A DNA stretch of 64,000 nt from Celeribacter sp. HF31 (GCF_011806455.1 NZ_JAATOT010000007.1:205512-269511), one strand, 5' to 3'; positions 1 through 9,038 are shown, numbered from the stretch's first letter. The notes: generated by a model not told the origin, from the letters alone. Numbers and translations are program-made.

Positions 1-664
1 CCTTTTGCCATTGGCCCCGAAGCCTCGTGATCCCGGCACGCCCCAGCAGAGCGGTGCAGGCCCAATTGCCCATCAGCACGATCACATCCGGGTCGGCCAA
101 CTCAATGTGGCGGATCAAAAACGGTTTCAGCATCGCGATCTCGGCCGGCGTCGGGTCGCGGTTTTCGGGCGGGCGCCAGGGGATCGGATTGGTGATGTAA
201 AGCGCATGCTCTGCGTCGGGCGAGGTCCGATCCAGACCGATGGCCGCGAACATCTTGTCCAACAGCTGCCCGGAGCGCCCAACAAAAGGCTTGCCTTGAA
301 TGTCCTCGTCCCGCCCCGGCGCTTCGCCGACGATCATCACGCGGGCCTTGGGATTGCCGTCAGAGAACACCAGATTGCGCGCGCCGCGTTTGAGATCGCA
401 AAGCTCGAAGCCCTCCAGCGCCTCGCGCAGCGCGTCCAGATCGCCCGCCGATTGCGCCAGTTTCAACGCGACTTCTGAGGCGTCTTGCTGTTTCTCCGGC
501 AAGATCGCCTGCGGGGCCTTTGCCGCCTCCACCGCAGGTTTCGGTGCCTTCTCAGGGATTTCATAGCGATTGACAGGCGTCTCGGAGATCGCCTCGGCCG
601 CGCCAAGTTCGATCTGCCACTCCAAAAGAGCGTGCGCCTCCCAATAGTCGATCTGAGTCTCCAT
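1..664 (-). CDS. Uracil-DNA glycosylase, family 4-like (3' end outside window)
   Basis: Base-excision repair enzyme that removes uracil from DNA. The reading frame starts at the ATG at 664 on the minus strand and runs off the left edge, so about 221 residues are visible. After a low-complexity N-terminal extension of about 75 residues come the family signatures: GEAPGRDED (motif A), [13 protein letters not shown], and RPPENRDPT. Oddity: the motif that in classical family 4 enzymes carries a cysteine (KCRPP) reads PWRPP here, and only one cysteine of the usual N-terminal Cys-x-x-Cys pair is present (FELCDLKR). Two of the four expected iron-sulfur ligands are therefore missing. It is transcribed divergently from pyrB. 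Confidence in the family is high; its exact substrate range is not known. Confidence 0.88.
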   Translation of the reverse strand, partial: METQIDYWEAHALLEWQIELGAAEAISETPVNRYEIPEKAPKPAVEAAKAPQAILPEKQQDASEVALKLAQSAGDLDALREALEGFELCDLKRGARNLVFSDGNPKARVMIVGEAPGRDEDIQGKPFVGRSGQLLDKMFAAIGLDRTSPDAEHALYITNPIPWRPPENRDPTPAEIAMLKPFLIRHIELADPDVIVLMGNWACTALLGRAGITRLRGQWQK

Positions 665-725
665 AGCGGCCAAGCTACAAGGCCCGGACGAGGAGGTAAA
701 TCGCGTAAAAGTCGAGAATGGCGCA

Positions 726-754
726 TTGCCCGCCCGCGCGTGCTTTTCTATAAG
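726..754 (+). promoter_or_regulatory. Candidate sigma-70 type promoter for pyrB
   Basis: TTGCCC at 726-731 and TATAAG at 749-754 are separated by 17 bases and lie about 30 bases upstream of the pyrB start codon. Spacing and sequence fit a housekeeping promoter. No attenuator-like hairpin with a T-run was seen in the short leader. Confidence 0.4.
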
Positions 755-782
755 CGAGGGAAAGCACATAGGGGGTTATCTC

Positions 783-1739
783 ATGGCATTCCGGCAAAAA
801 CACCTTCTGGGGATCGAGCCGCTTCATCCCGATGAGATCACCACTATTCTCGATGTGGCGGAGCGCTACGTCGACCTGAACCGTCAGGCCAACAAACATT
901 CCGACGCCCTCAAGGGCCTCACCCAGATCAACATGTTCTTCGAGAACTCGACACGGACGCAGTCGTCTTTCGAACTGGCCGGCAAGCGTCTTGGTGCCGA
1001 TGTGATGAACATGGCGATGCAGGCCAGCTCGATCAAAAAGGGCGAGACGTTGATCGACACGGCGCTGACCCTGAACGCGATGCATCCCGATCTCTTGGTC
1101 GTGCGCCACCCGCATTCAGGTGCGGTGGATCTCCTGGCGCAAAAGGTCAACTGCGCGGTGCTGAACGCAGGAGATGGCAAGCACGAACACCCGACGCAGG
1201 CTTTGCTCGATGCGCTGACGATCCGGCGCGCGAAAGGCCGGTTGCACCGTCTCAACATCGCGATTTGCGGGGATATTGCCCACTCTCGCGTGGCGCGCTC
1301 GAACCTCATGCTCTTGGGCAAAATGGAGAACCGTGTGCGCCTCGTCGGCCCGCCCACTTTGGTGCCGCAGCAGTTCCGCGAATTTGGTTGCGAGATTTAC
1401 GACGACATGGCCGAGGGCCTGAAAGATGTCGATGTGGTGATGATGCTTCGCCTGCAAAAAGAGCGCATGGATGGCGGCTTCATCCCGTCGGAGCGCGAAT
1501 ATTTCTACCGCTACGGGCTGGATGCCGACAAGCTGGCGCATGCCAAACCCGACGCCATTGTGATGCATCCGGGGCCGATGAACCGCGGCGTCGAGATCGA
1601 CGGCACCATTGCCGACGACATCAACCGGTCGGTCATTCAGGAACAGGTCGAAATGGGTGTCGCCGTGCGCATGGCCGCGATGGATTTGCTCGCGCGCAAC
1701 CTCAAGGCCTCGCGCGAAGAGGCGGGGGTGATGGTGTGA
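783..1739 (+). CDS. pyrB: Aspartate carbamoyltransferase catalytic subunit
   Basis: Condenses carbamoyl phosphate with L-aspartate, the first committed step of pyrimidine synthesis, in the cytosol. The 318-residue protein has the carbamoyl-phosphate loop [13 protein letters not shown] (about residues 52-64), the HPTQALLD segment, and the conserved MHPGPMNRG motif near residue 260. The ATG at 783 was chosen because the product then begins in the usual place ([14 protein letters not shown]) and is preceded by GGGGG; an in-frame start at 726 would add an unrelated tail. The stop overlaps the GTG start of the next gene, so pyrB heads a tightly coupled operon with two small genes and a dihydroorotase homologue. 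No regulatory subunit gene (pyrI) is present. Confidence 0.97.
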   Translation: MAFRQKHLLGIEPLHPDEITTILDVAERYVDLNRQANKHSDALKGLTQINMFFENSTRTQSSFELAGKRLGADVMNMAMQASSIKKGETLIDTALTLNAMHPDLLVVRHPHSGAVDLLAQKVNCAVLNAGDGKHEHPTQALLDALTIRRAKGRLHRLNIAICGDIAHSRVARSNLMLLGKMENRVRLVGPPTLVPQQFREFGCEIYDDMAEGLKDVDVVMMLRLQKERMDGGFIPSEREYFYRYGLDADKLAHAKPDAIVMHPGPMNRGVEIDGTIADDINRSVIQEQVEMGVAVRMAAMDLLARNLKASREEAGVMV

Positions 1740-2269
1740 GCAACATTCTCGATATTCCGCAGTCAGAGCTACAGTTTGGGCAAAAGCTGGTCTGGGCCTT
1801 TTCCTATGAGGGCCCCATGGACGCCCTCGAAGCCCTTTCGCCCGAAGAACTGGCCGAGGCTTTGGGCCTTTGGGCCACGCCTGACATGGACCACGTCGAG
1901 CGCTTCGATCTGGACAGCATGCGCGACTATGGCTTTGCGCGCTATCTCTCCGAGGCCAGCGGGTTTGAGATTGGCGAGGACACAAGCCGTCTCGATGCGC
2001 TCACCGGGCCAGTTCTGCTGATCCACGCCAAGGCGCTCAATGTCAAAGACACCCGCTTTGCGCCGGAGCCGCCCTTTGCGCTGATCGGGCGCTACGGCAC
2101 GGCCCTCGACATCCCGCCGGTGATCGGGATTGAGAGCGACAGCGCCAAAGGCCAGCTGCCGCAGGGCAAGCCGCCGAAGTCCTCGGCGCGCATCTCCGGC
2201 ATGGTCGCCACCTTTGTCCTCATCTTCCTCGCGCTCTTTGTCGCCGTCTTCGTCTGGATCGGCGGATGA
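1736..2269 (+). CDS. Conserved hypothetical protein with C-terminal membrane anchor
   Basis: A 177-residue protein that I do not recognise as a named family. The GTG start at 1736 overlaps the pyrB stop codon and its own stop overlaps the next ATG, so it is translationally coupled on both sides. Residues 1-140 look soluble and acidic. A single hydrophobic helix (about residues 153-175, ending VFVWIGG) should anchor the C-terminus in the membrane with the bulk in the cytosol. Its place between pyrB and the dihydroorotase homologue hints at a link to pyrimidine synthesis, but the sequence itself gives no function. Confidence 0.75.
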   Translation: MSNILDIPQSELQFGQKLVWAFSYEGPMDALEALSPEELAEALGLWATPDMDHVERFDLDSMRDYGFARYLSEASGFEIGEDTSRLDALTGPVLLIHAKALNVKDTRFAPEPPFALIGRYGTALDIPPVIGIESDSAKGQLPQGKPPKSSARISGMVATFVLIFLALFVAVFVWIGG

Positions 2270-2781
2270 CCGAGGGCTGGGCGGACATCCTCCACCCCAA
2301 TGAGCGGGTGCTGTGGCAGGGGCAGCCTGATCAACGCATACAATGGCGTGGCCCCGGCCTGCCGTTTGCGTTTTTCGGCGTGGTCTTTGCGGGCTTTGCC
2401 CTGTTCTGGATGGTGAATGCTTTTGTGGCAGGCGGGTTCTGGATTTTCGGCCTGTTCCAATTCATCACCGGTCTTTTGGTGGCGCTTGCGCCCCTGCTTT
2501 TGGGCCCTTTCATCGCGCGGCGCACATGGTATTCGCTGAGTTCCCGCCGCGCGTTCTTCGCGAGCGACATGCCGTTCTCCGGCAAGACCCTTTTGGCCCT
2601 CGACCTGCGCCCCTCTTTGGGTGTGGAGTTCGACGGCCAAGACCCCGGCACAATCACCTTCAACACCCGCGCAGAGCCGATTGTCGGCGAACAATTCGAC
2701 AGCACGCCCGCGTTTGCTCTTATCCCCGATGCCCGCACCGTCTACGGGCTGATCCGCGATATTCAGAAAGGCTCAGTATGA
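2266..2781 (+). CDS. Small membrane protein, bacterial PH-like
   Basis: A 171-residue protein with two predicted transmembrane helices (about residues 33-54 and 60-85), followed by a soluble part with the RRTWYSLSSRRAF pattern seen in membrane-anchored PH-like proteins. The N-terminus (ILHPNERVLWQGQP) also matches that family style. It overlaps its upstream and downstream neighbours by four bases (ATGA), so it is part of the pyrB operon. No enzymatic motif is visible. PH-like assignment is by pattern only. Confidence 0.7.
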   Translation: MTEGWADILHPNERVLWQGQPDQRIQWRGPGLPFAFFGVVFAGFALFWMVNAFVAGGFWIFGLFQFITGLLVALAPLLLGPFIARRTWYSLSSRRAFFASDMPFSGKTLLALDLRPSLGVEFDGQDPGTITFNTRAEPIVGEQFDSTPAFALIPDARTVYGLIRDIQKGSV

Positions 2782-4043
2782 CCATTTTCACCAATGCCCG
2801 TCTGATCGACCCGGAAACCCAGACCGATACTTTGGGGTGGCTGCGCGTCGAGGGCGATGTCATCGCGGAAAGCGGCACGGGCACGCCGCCGCTGGGCGAG
2901 ACCGTCGACTGTGGCGGCAAATGCCTTGCCCCCGGGATCGTCGATCTGGGTGTGAAAGTCTCGGAACCCGGTGAGCGTCATAAGGAAAGCTTTGCCTCCG
3001 CCGGTCGCGCCGCCGCCGCGGGCGGGGTGACGACGATTGTCACGCGCCCAGATACGCTGAGCGCGATTGACACGCCCGAGGTTTTGGAATTCGTCCAACG
3101 CCGCGCAGCGAGCGATGCCATCGTCAAGGTCAAACACCTCTCCGCCCTCACCAAAGGCCGCGAGGGCCGCGAGATGGTTGAGATCGGGTTCATGCGCGAC
3201 GCGGGTGCCGTGGCCTTTACCGATTGCGATCATGTCATCGAGAACACCAAGGTGTTGCAGCGCGCGCTGACCTACGCGAAATCCTGTGGCGCGCTGGTGA
3301 TCGGCCACCCGCAGGAGCCGGGTCTGTCGAAAGGTGCCGCCGCCACCTCCGGCAAATTCGCCGCCCTGCGCGGCCTCCCCGCCGTGTCGCCGATGGCCGA
3401 ACGCATGGGCCTCGACCGCGATCTGGCGCTGATCGAGATGACCAATGTCAGCTATCATTTCGACCAAATCACCACCGCCCGCGCCTTGCCTGCACTGGAG
3501 CGGGCGAAACAGAATGGCTTTGATGTGACGGCGGGCGTGTCGATCCACCACCTGACGCTCAACGAGCTGGATGTGGGCGATTACCGGACGTTCTTCAAAG
3601 TCAAACCGCCGCTGCGCTCCGAAGACGACCGTTTGGCGATGGTCGAGGCGGTGGCCTCCGGCTTGATCGACGTGATTTCCTCGATGCACACACCGCAGGA
3701 CGAAGAGAGCAAACGCCTGCCGTTTGAGGAAGCCGCCTCGGGGGCCGTGGGGCTTGAGACGCTGCTCCCCGCCGCGCTGCGCCTGTACCACGCGGGCCAA
3801 TTGACCTTGCCGGAGCTGTTCCGGGCGATGGCGTTGAACCCGGCGAAACGGCTGGGACTTTCGAGCGGGCGTCTCTCTGAGGGCGCGCCTGCGGATCTTG
3901 TGCTCTTCGACCCGGATGCACCTTTTGTGCTGGATCGGTTCAAGCTCCGTTCGAAATCCAAGAATACCCCCTTTGACGGCGCCCGGATGCAGGGCATTGT
4001 CAAAGGCACCTGGGTCGATGGGATGCGGGTGTTCGACGGCTGA
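2778..4043 (+). CDS. pyrC: Dihydroorotase homologue lacking catalytic residues (PyrC'-like)
   Basis: A 421-residue amidohydrolase-fold protein aligned along its length with type I dihydroorotases (PGIVD, GGVTTIVTRPDT, FFKVKPPLR, NPAKRLGL, NTPFDGARM). The catalytic set is broken. The metal-binding D-x-H-x-H motif reads DLGVKVSEPG, with both histidines and the substrate arginine gone. The catalytic TDHAPH aspartate segment reads SSMHTPQ. The later histidines (IGHPQE, SYHFDQ) remain. In Pseudomonas an inactive PyrC' is known to be needed for assembly of the aspartate carbamoyltransferase complex, and the tight linkage to pyrB here fits that role. An active dihydroorotase should then be encoded elsewhere. 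Start ATG at 2778 overlaps the previous stop. Confidence 0.9.
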   Translation: MTIFTNARLIDPETQTDTLGWLRVEGDVIAESGTGTPPLGETVDCGGKCLAPGIVDLGVKVSEPGERHKESFASAGRAAAAGGVTTIVTRPDTLSAIDTPEVLEFVQRRAASDAIVKVKHLSALTKGREGREMVEIGFMRDAGAVAFTDCDHVIENTKVLQRALTYAKSCGALVIGHPQEPGLSKGAAATSGKFAALRGLPAVSPMAERMGLDRDLALIEMTNVSYHFDQITTARALPALERAKQNGFDVTAGVSIHHLTLNELDVGDYRTFFKVKPPLRSEDDRLAMVEAVASGLIDVISSMHTPQDEESKRLPFEEAASGAVGLETLLPAALRLYHAGQLTLPELFRAMALNPAKRLGLSSGRLSEGAPADLVLFDPDAPFVLDRFKLRSKSKNTPFDGARMQGIVKGTWVDGMRVFDG

Positions 4044-4091
4044 GCCCCGCCGCCGCATCCTATTTTGAGTATTTAAACCACGGAAAAGACC

Positions 4092-4685
4092 ATGACGCTT
4101 CTCTTGATCATCATAACCGCGCTTTTGGCCTATCTTTTGGGCTCGATCCCCTTTGGCATCGTCATGGCGCGGCTCTTTGGTTTGGGCGATTTGCGCCAGA
4201 TCGGGTCGGGCAACATCGGCGCGACCAATGTTTTGCGCACCGGCAACAAAGTGGCGGCCTTTTTGACGCTTTTAGGGGACAGCGGCAAAGGGGCGCTGGC
4301 GGTGATCCTGGCACGGGCGCTTTTGGGCGAACAACTGGCCGGCATCGCCGGGCTTTTCGCCATGCTCGGGCATCTCTATCCCGTGTTTTTGCGCTTCAAA
4401 GGGGGGAAAGGTGTTGCGACCTTCCTCGGCACGCTTTTGGCGCTCTCTTTGCCTGTTGGGCTTTTGGCCTGTGGCACCTGGCTCTTGGTGGCGGTGATCA
4501 CGCGCTACTCAAGCCTCTCGGCCCTGATCGCCGCACTTTTGGCGCCGATCTACACCGCGTTTTTCTACCATTTGCATGGCGCCCTTCTGGTGCTGATCCT
4601 GACCGGCCTGATTTTCTACAAACACCGCGACAACATCGCGCGGCTCAAGGCCGGGACGGAAACCAAGATCGGCCAGAAGGGCTAA
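4092..4685 (+). CDS. plsY: Acyl-phosphate:glycerol-3-phosphate acyltransferase
   Basis: Integral membrane enzyme that transfers an acyl chain from acyl-phosphate to glycerol-3-phosphate, the first acylation of phospholipid synthesis. The 197-residue protein shows the family motifs GSGNIGATNVLR (about residues 36-47) and RFKGGKGVATFLG (about 101-113) in loops between several hydrophobic helices, and the LGSIPFG segment near the N-terminus. It starts 48 bases after the dihydroorotase homologue on the same strand and may share its transcript. Confidence 0.96.
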   Translation: MTLLLIIITALLAYLLGSIPFGIVMARLFGLGDLRQIGSGNIGATNVLRTGNKVAAFLTLLGDSGKGALAVILARALLGEQLAGIAGLFAMLGHLYPVFLRFKGGKGVATFLGTLLALSLPVGLLACGTWLLVAVITRYSSLSALIAALLAPIYTAFFYHLHGALLVLILTGLIFYKHRDNIARLKAGTETKIGQKG

Positions 4686-4687
4686 GA

Positions 4688-4706
4688 GACCGCAAACGGT
4701 CCTTTT
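4688..4706 (+). terminator. Short Rho-independent terminator after plsY
   Basis: A GACCG / CGGTC stem with a CAAA loop (4688-4701), followed by one C and TTTT, lies directly after the plsY stop codon. The stem is short (5 bp), so termination may be partial. Confidence 0.45.
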
Positions 4707-4771
4707 GAGGCCCAATTTACGCCACAAGTGATGGTTAATCTGAGCCCATATTTGGAGATCAGGAGCCTGTT

Positions 4772-5296
4772 ATGATTGGTCCATTGCAAGCGATTGAAAA
4801 TTTTTACTTTCGGTATTTCCAGTTTTCGGGACGCGCCACCCGCGCCGAATACAATTGGATTGGCCTCTATTCCTTCGTGGTCTCGGCCTTCCTTTTCATG
4901 CTCGCTCTCACGGGATCGGATGAGTCCGCACTCCTCGCGATCGGGGTGTTTTGCCTTGTGAACCTGATCCCCGGCTGGGCGCTCACCTGCCGAAGGTTTC
5001 ACGATTTCAACTGGTCGGGCTTTGCGATTTTCCTGTTTATGATCCCTGTCGCCTCGCTCGTTGTCAGCATCATGCTGATGTTCCGGGGCTCGGACAGAGG
5101 TGAAAACAGCTACGGGCCACCTTCTGGCGGCACGCACAAGCTGACCGAGCGTCAAATGGGGGCCTATGCAGCTCTCGTCAATGTGCCCAGCGTGAACAAT
5201 CAGGCAAGCGCCAGCACTTGGGACACGCGCGAAGAGGCGCGTCGCCAAGAGGTGCACGACTATTATCGCAAACATGTGCTGGGGCAGCAGAGCTAA
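4772..5296 (+). CDS. DUF805 family inner-membrane protein
   Basis: A 174-residue protein. The N-terminus (FRYFQFSGRATRAEYNW) is the typical DUF805 entry, where the aromatic/Arg segment precedes the first helix. Helices follow at about residues 33-50, 56-74 and 88-105, and the CRRFHDFNWSG loop is also characteristic. The last 65 residues are polar and probably cytosolic. The ATG at 4772 is preceded by AGGAG. Function of the family is unknown. It converges on gshA with only three bases between the stop codons. Confidence 0.85.
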   Translation: MIGPLQAIENFYFRYFQFSGRATRAEYNWIGLYSFVVSAFLFMLALTGSDESALLAIGVFCLVNLIPGWALTCRRFHDFNWSGFAIFLFMIPVASLVVSIMLMFRGSDRGENSYGPPSGGTHKLTERQMGAYAALVNVPSVNNQASASTWDTREEARRQEVHDYYRKHVLGQQS

Positions 5297-5299
5297 AAG

Positions 5300-6670
5300 T
5301 TAATAGCTGTATTCGCCAAAGACGCGTGTCACGTCGCCGTTCCAGTCGCCTTCAAAACGCGCGATCAGCTCGTCCGCAGGGGCTTGGCCAGTTTCGATGC
5401 TGTCCTTGAGCGCGCTCAGGAAGTGGGTTTCATCCGGCACCATGCCGCCTGCACCCGCACGTCCACGGGCTTTGAGACCCGCCTCGGCAATCGACACACA
5501 TTCGCGCGCGAGATCGAGCATTTTGACGCCACCAACCTCGGCCTGAAGCGCATCGACGGAGGCGGCGACGCGCAGCTCTTCGCGGAACTCGGGCGTCCAG
5601 CCCTTGATCAGGTCAGAGGTCGCATCGAGCGCGCTCTGATCGTACATCAGCCCGACCCAAAACGCCGGAAGCGCGCAGAGGCGACGCCACGGGCCACCAT
5701 CGGCGCCGCGCATCTCCATGTATTTCTTGATCCGAGCCTCGGGGAAGAGCGTCGTGAGGTGATCCGCCCAATCCGACATCGTCGGCTTTTCGCCGGGCAT
5801 CGCGGGCAGTTCGCCTTTCATAAAATCGCGGAAGGACTGGCCCAGCGCGTTGATGTATTTGCCGTCTCGGTAGACGAAATACATCGGCACATCGAGGGCA
5901 TAGTCGACATAGCGCTCAAAGCTCATGCCGTCTTCGAACACAAACGGCAGCATGCCGGTGCGCGAGGCGTCGAGGTGACGCCAGATGCGCGAGCGCCAGG
6001 ATTTGTGACCGTTGAGCTTGCCCTCTTTGAAGGGCGAATTGGCGAAGAGCGCGGTCGCCACCGGCTGCAACGCCAGAGCGGTGCGGAATTTCTGCACCAT
6101 GTCGGCCTCGGAGGCGAAATCGAGGTTCACCTGCACGGTACAGGTGCGGCGCATCATGTCTTTGCCGGTCTCGCCCACGGTCGCCATATAGGAATCCATC
6201 AGCTTGTACCGGCCTTTGGGCATCAACGGCATCTCGTCATGGGTCCAGGTCGGCGCCATGCCAAGCCCGATAAACCGCGCGCCCACTTCGTCGGCGATGG
6301 TGTGCACTTCCTTGAGGTGTTCGTTCACCTCGTCACAGGTCTGGTGGATGTTGTCCAAAGGCGCGCCGGACAATTCCAACTGCCCGCCTGGCTCCAGCGA
6401 GATATTCGCGCCGTTCAGTTCAAGCCCGATGAGGTACTCGCCCTCGAAAATCGGGTTCCAACCATAGCGGTCCTGCAACCCTTCGAGGATCGCCTTGATC
6501 GAACGCTCGCCCGCATAGGGCAACGGCATCAGAGCATCTTCGCAATAGCCGAATTTCTCGTGTTCGGTGCCGATTTTCCACTGATCTTTGGGCTTACAGC
6601 CCTCAGCAAGATAACCCACGAGATCGTCATAGCTTTCGATCGGCCCGCCGCCGGATTGAGGAATGGACAT
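5300..6670 (-). CDS. gshA: Glutamate-cysteine ligase, proteobacterial/plant type
   Basis: ATP-dependent ligation of L-glutamate and L-cysteine, the first step of glutathione synthesis. The 456-residue length and motifs fit the type shared by alphaproteobacteria and plants: IGTEHEKFGY near residue 35, EPGGQLELSGAPL around residue 95, and MRRTCTVQVNLD around residue 165. The ATG at 6670 gives the standard N-terminus (MSIPQSGGGPI); an upstream in-frame codon at 6739 would add 23 residues without family resemblance. It is convergent with the DUF805 gene and lies downstream of rsmE and a small membrane protein on the same strand. Confidence 0.96.
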   Translation of the reverse strand: MSIPQSGGGPIESYDDLVGYLAEGCKPKDQWKIGTEHEKFGYCEDALMPLPYAGERSIKAILEGLQDRYGWNPIFEGEYLIGLELNGANISLEPGGQLELSGAPLDNIHQTCDEVNEHLKEVHTIADEVGARFIGLGMAPTWTHDEMPLMPKGRYKLMDSYMATVGETGKDMMRRTCTVQVNLDFASEADMVQKFRTALALQPVATALFANSPFKEGKLNGHKSWRSRIWRHLDASRTGMLPFVFEDGMSFERYVDYALDVPMYFVYRDGKYINALGQSFRDFMKGELPAMPGEKPTMSDWADHLTTLFPEARIKKYMEMRGADGGPWRRLCALPAFWVGLMYDQSALDATSDLIKGWTPEFREELRVAASVDALQAEVGGVKMLDLARECVSIAEAGLKARGRAGAGGMVPDETHFLSALKDSIETGQAPADELIARFEGDWNGDVTRVFGEYSY

Positions 6671-6767
6671 GGGGGAAGGTGCTCCGAAAGAGTTGCAAAT
6701 CGTTCGGGTACAGTTGTGCGATGCGGGCGGCGAAGTCAATGCGGCCCGGACCTTCTGTGATTTGCGC

Positions 6768-7274
6768 TCAGTGAAGAACCGCTGTGCGTTTCCGCCAGAT
6801 CACGACCGGGTGATCCGGTGTCTGTTTGATCTGGCGCAGCATTTTTTCGGTCTCGAGACCTTCGAGCGTGACGAAGACATCAAAGAGCGCCTCGGCCCCG
6901 TGGGCGTTGACGGGGATGGTCAAGGGCGGCTGGCCGGGGGCATCCAATTGCCAATGGGCGTGGCCCTTGCCGGTGGGGACCAGAGTGACGGCGATCAGCG
7001 CCTCGATCTCAACCTGTCCGCCCGTCAGAGGGGAAAAGAAAGAGACGACGCCTTCGTCCACTTCGACCGCACCAAAGCCGCCGCCGCCCCGATCAAAGCG
7101 CGCGCGCTGAATGGCCGCAACGGCGAAGATCACGGAGAGCGCAGTGAACCCCAGCGCGATCCAGCGCATGACACCGAAAGAAGACGCGGCCCAAAGGCCC
7201 ATGAGCGTGACGACCAGAAGCGCCACGACAACCTCACGCCAGCGCCAGAGCAGGGCTTTCACCTCGGGGCGCAT
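6768..7274 (-). CDS. Two-helix membrane protein of unknown function
   Basis: A 168-residue protein with two hydrophobic helices (about residues 16-33 and 36-55), then a soluble C-terminal half rich in beta-type segments. ATG at 7274 overlaps the rsmE stop codon; a GTG one codon upstream is the other possible start. It is transcribed with rsmE and probably upstream of gshA. I do not recognise a named family beyond a general PH-like appearance of the soluble half. Confidence 0.7.
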   Translation of the reverse strand: MRPEVKALLWRWREVVVALLVVTLMGLWAASSFGVMRWIALGFTALSVIFAVAAIQRARFDRGGGGFGAVEVDEGVVSFFSPLTGGQVEIEALIAVTLVPTGKGHAHWQLDAPGQPPLTIPVNAHGAEALFDVFVTLEGLETEKMLRQIKQTPDHPVVIWRKRTAVLH

Positions 7275-8002
7275 CACCAGTCACCGAGCTGTTGCTGCCA
7301 GATCGTCAGCGCCGCGACCGCCGCCGTGTCGGCGCGCAGGATGCGAGGACCGAGAGACACCGCATGAGCAAAGGGCAACGCATGCAGGCGTTTGCGCTCA
7401 GCCTCGGAGAACCCACCTTCTGGACCAATGAGAATGGCCCATTTGCCACCTTTCACATCCCCAAGCGCCTCCTCAGCGCCCACAAGCGTCTCGTCACAGA
7501 ACATGATCTGCCGCTCCGCATCCCAGTCTGACAAAAGCCTATCGAGCTTCACCAGATCGGCCACCTCGGGCACGTAAGTCCCGCCACATTGCTCGGCGGC
7601 CTCGACGGCATGGGCCTGCAACCGGTCTTGCCGGATACGTTCGGAATTGGTGAAATCCGTCGCCACGGGGACGATGCGTTTCGCCCCCATCTCGGCAGCT
7701 TTCTCGACAATAAAATCGGTGCGCGCCTTTTTGATCGGAGCAAACAAGAGCCAGAGATCGGGCGGCATCTGCAAATCGCGGGTCTTTTCGCGACAGGTCA
7801 ATTCTCCACCGCGTTTGCCCGCCTGCGTGACCTCCGCCAGAAACTCGCCATCGCGGGAATTGAACAGCGCGACAAAGGCGCCCTCCCCTTGGCGCATCAC
7901 GCCAAAAAGATAATGCGCCTGATCCCTTTCCAGAGGAATGGATTGCCCCACTGCAAGCGGGTGATCTACATAGAGCCTGATTTTCGCTTCAACCATGGAC
8001 AT
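7274..8002 (-). CDS. rsmE: 16S rRNA m3U1498 methyltransferase
   Basis: SAM-dependent SPOUT-fold enzyme that methylates N3 of uridine 1498 in 16S rRNA. The 242-residue protein has the N-terminal PUA-like RNA-binding part (residues 1-75) and the C-terminal knot with IGPEGGFSEAE and LGPRILRADTA. The ATG at 8002 is preferred because the product then matches the usual length; an ATG at 7996 is nearly as good. The start lies only five bases from that of the divergent ubiA gene, so the two 5' ends and their ribosome sites must overlap. Confidence 0.95.
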   Translation of the reverse strand: MSMVEAKIRLYVDHPLAVGQSIPLERDQAHYLFGVMRQGEGAFVALFNSRDGEFLAEVTQAGKRGGELTCREKTRDLQMPPDLWLLFAPIKKARTDFIVEKAAEMGAKRIVPVATDFTNSERIRQDRLQAHAVEAAEQCGGTYVPEVADLVKLDRLLSDWDAERQIMFCDETLVGAEEALGDVKGGKWAILIGPEGGFSEAERKRLHALPFAHAVSLGPRILRADTAAVAALTIWQQQLGDW

Positions 8003-8007
8003 TACAT

Positions 8008-8973
8008 ATGACCGATGAGCAGCCAACACCAGAGATGAACGGACAAGTGGCCGATGCGGTGAAGGGCAATTGGGTGGACCGACTTGCGCCCCCCGCCACG
8101 CGTCCCTACCTGCGGCTGTCGCGGGCGGATCGGCCTGTGGGCACATGGTTGTTGCTCATTCCCTGCTGGTGGGGTGCGCTTTTGGCCTCGGCTGAGGTCG
8201 GAACTCTGAGCCTGCGGACGGTCTGGATCATCATCGGCTGCGCTCTGGGCGCTTGGCTCATGCGTGGGGCGGGCTGTACATGGAATGACATCACCGACCG
8301 GGATTTCGACGATAAGGTGGAGCGTACCAAAAGCCGTCCGATTCCCTCCGGTCAGGTCACGGTGAAACAGGCCGCGGCATGGATGATCGTGCAAAGCCTC
8401 ATCGCCCTCGCGATCCTCCTGACCTTCGGCAAGCTCGCGATCCTCTTGGGCATCCTCTCGCTTTTGCCCGTCGCGATCTATCCTTTCGCCAAGCGGTTCA
8501 CATGGTGGCCGCAGGTGTTCTTGGGCATCGCTTTCAACTGGGGCGCACTTTTGGCCTATGCCGCCGTCGCGGGCAAACTCACCACGGCGCCCGTGTTTTT
8601 GTATCTGGCGGGCATCGCCTGGACGATCTTCTACGACACAATCTATGCGCATCAGGACAAAGAAGACGATGCGCTCATCGGCGTGAAATCCACCGCGCGC
8701 CGCTTTGGCGACGACACCCCGCGCTGGCTCAAACGCTTTCTCGTGATCACCGTGGTGCTCATGGCCGCAGGCATCATCGAGGCGCTGGCTGACCGTTCGA
8801 TTTTGGCGCTGGTCGTGGGGCTTGGCGCGCCATGGGCGATGGGGCTGCACATGACCTGGCAGATGTCGCGGCTCGACACCGAAGACCCGGATCGCTGCCT
8901 CTCTCTGTTCCGCGCGAACCGCGACACGGGGCTCTTGGCTGCGCTGTTTCTTGCCATCGCGGTCTTCCTTTGA
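8008..8973 (+). CDS. ubiA: 4-hydroxybenzoate polyprenyltransferase
   Basis: Membrane prenyltransferase of ubiquinone synthesis. The 321-residue protein has the first Asp-rich motif NDITDRDFD (about residues 91-99), followed by RPIPSG, and the second motif YDTIYAHQDKEDD (about residues 210-222). Eight to nine hydrophobic helices are apparent. No convincing Shine-Dalgarno sequence precedes the ATG at 8008; the ATG at 8035 is an alternative start that would lengthen the gap to the divergent rsmE gene. Confidence 0.96.
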   Translation: MTDEQPTPEMNGQVADAVKGNWVDRLAPPATRPYLRLSRADRPVGTWLLLIPCWWGALLASAEVGTLSLRTVWIIIGCALGAWLMRGAGCTWNDITDRDFDDKVERTKSRPIPSGQVTVKQAAAWMIVQSLIALAILLTFGKLAILLGILSLLPVAIYPFAKRFTWWPQVFLGIAFNWGALLAYAAVAGKLTTAPVFLYLAGIAWTIFYDTIYAHQDKEDDALIGVKSTARRFGDDTPRWLKRFLVITVVLMAAGIIEALADRSILALVVGLGAPWAMGLHMTWQMSRLDTEDPDRCLSLFRANRDTGLLAALFLAIAVFL

Positions 8974-9038
8974 TTGCAGCAATCCGCCGAACCCCCTAAG
9001 ACAAAGGCCAAAGTCACAAACAGGCGTCTTGTTCCCTG

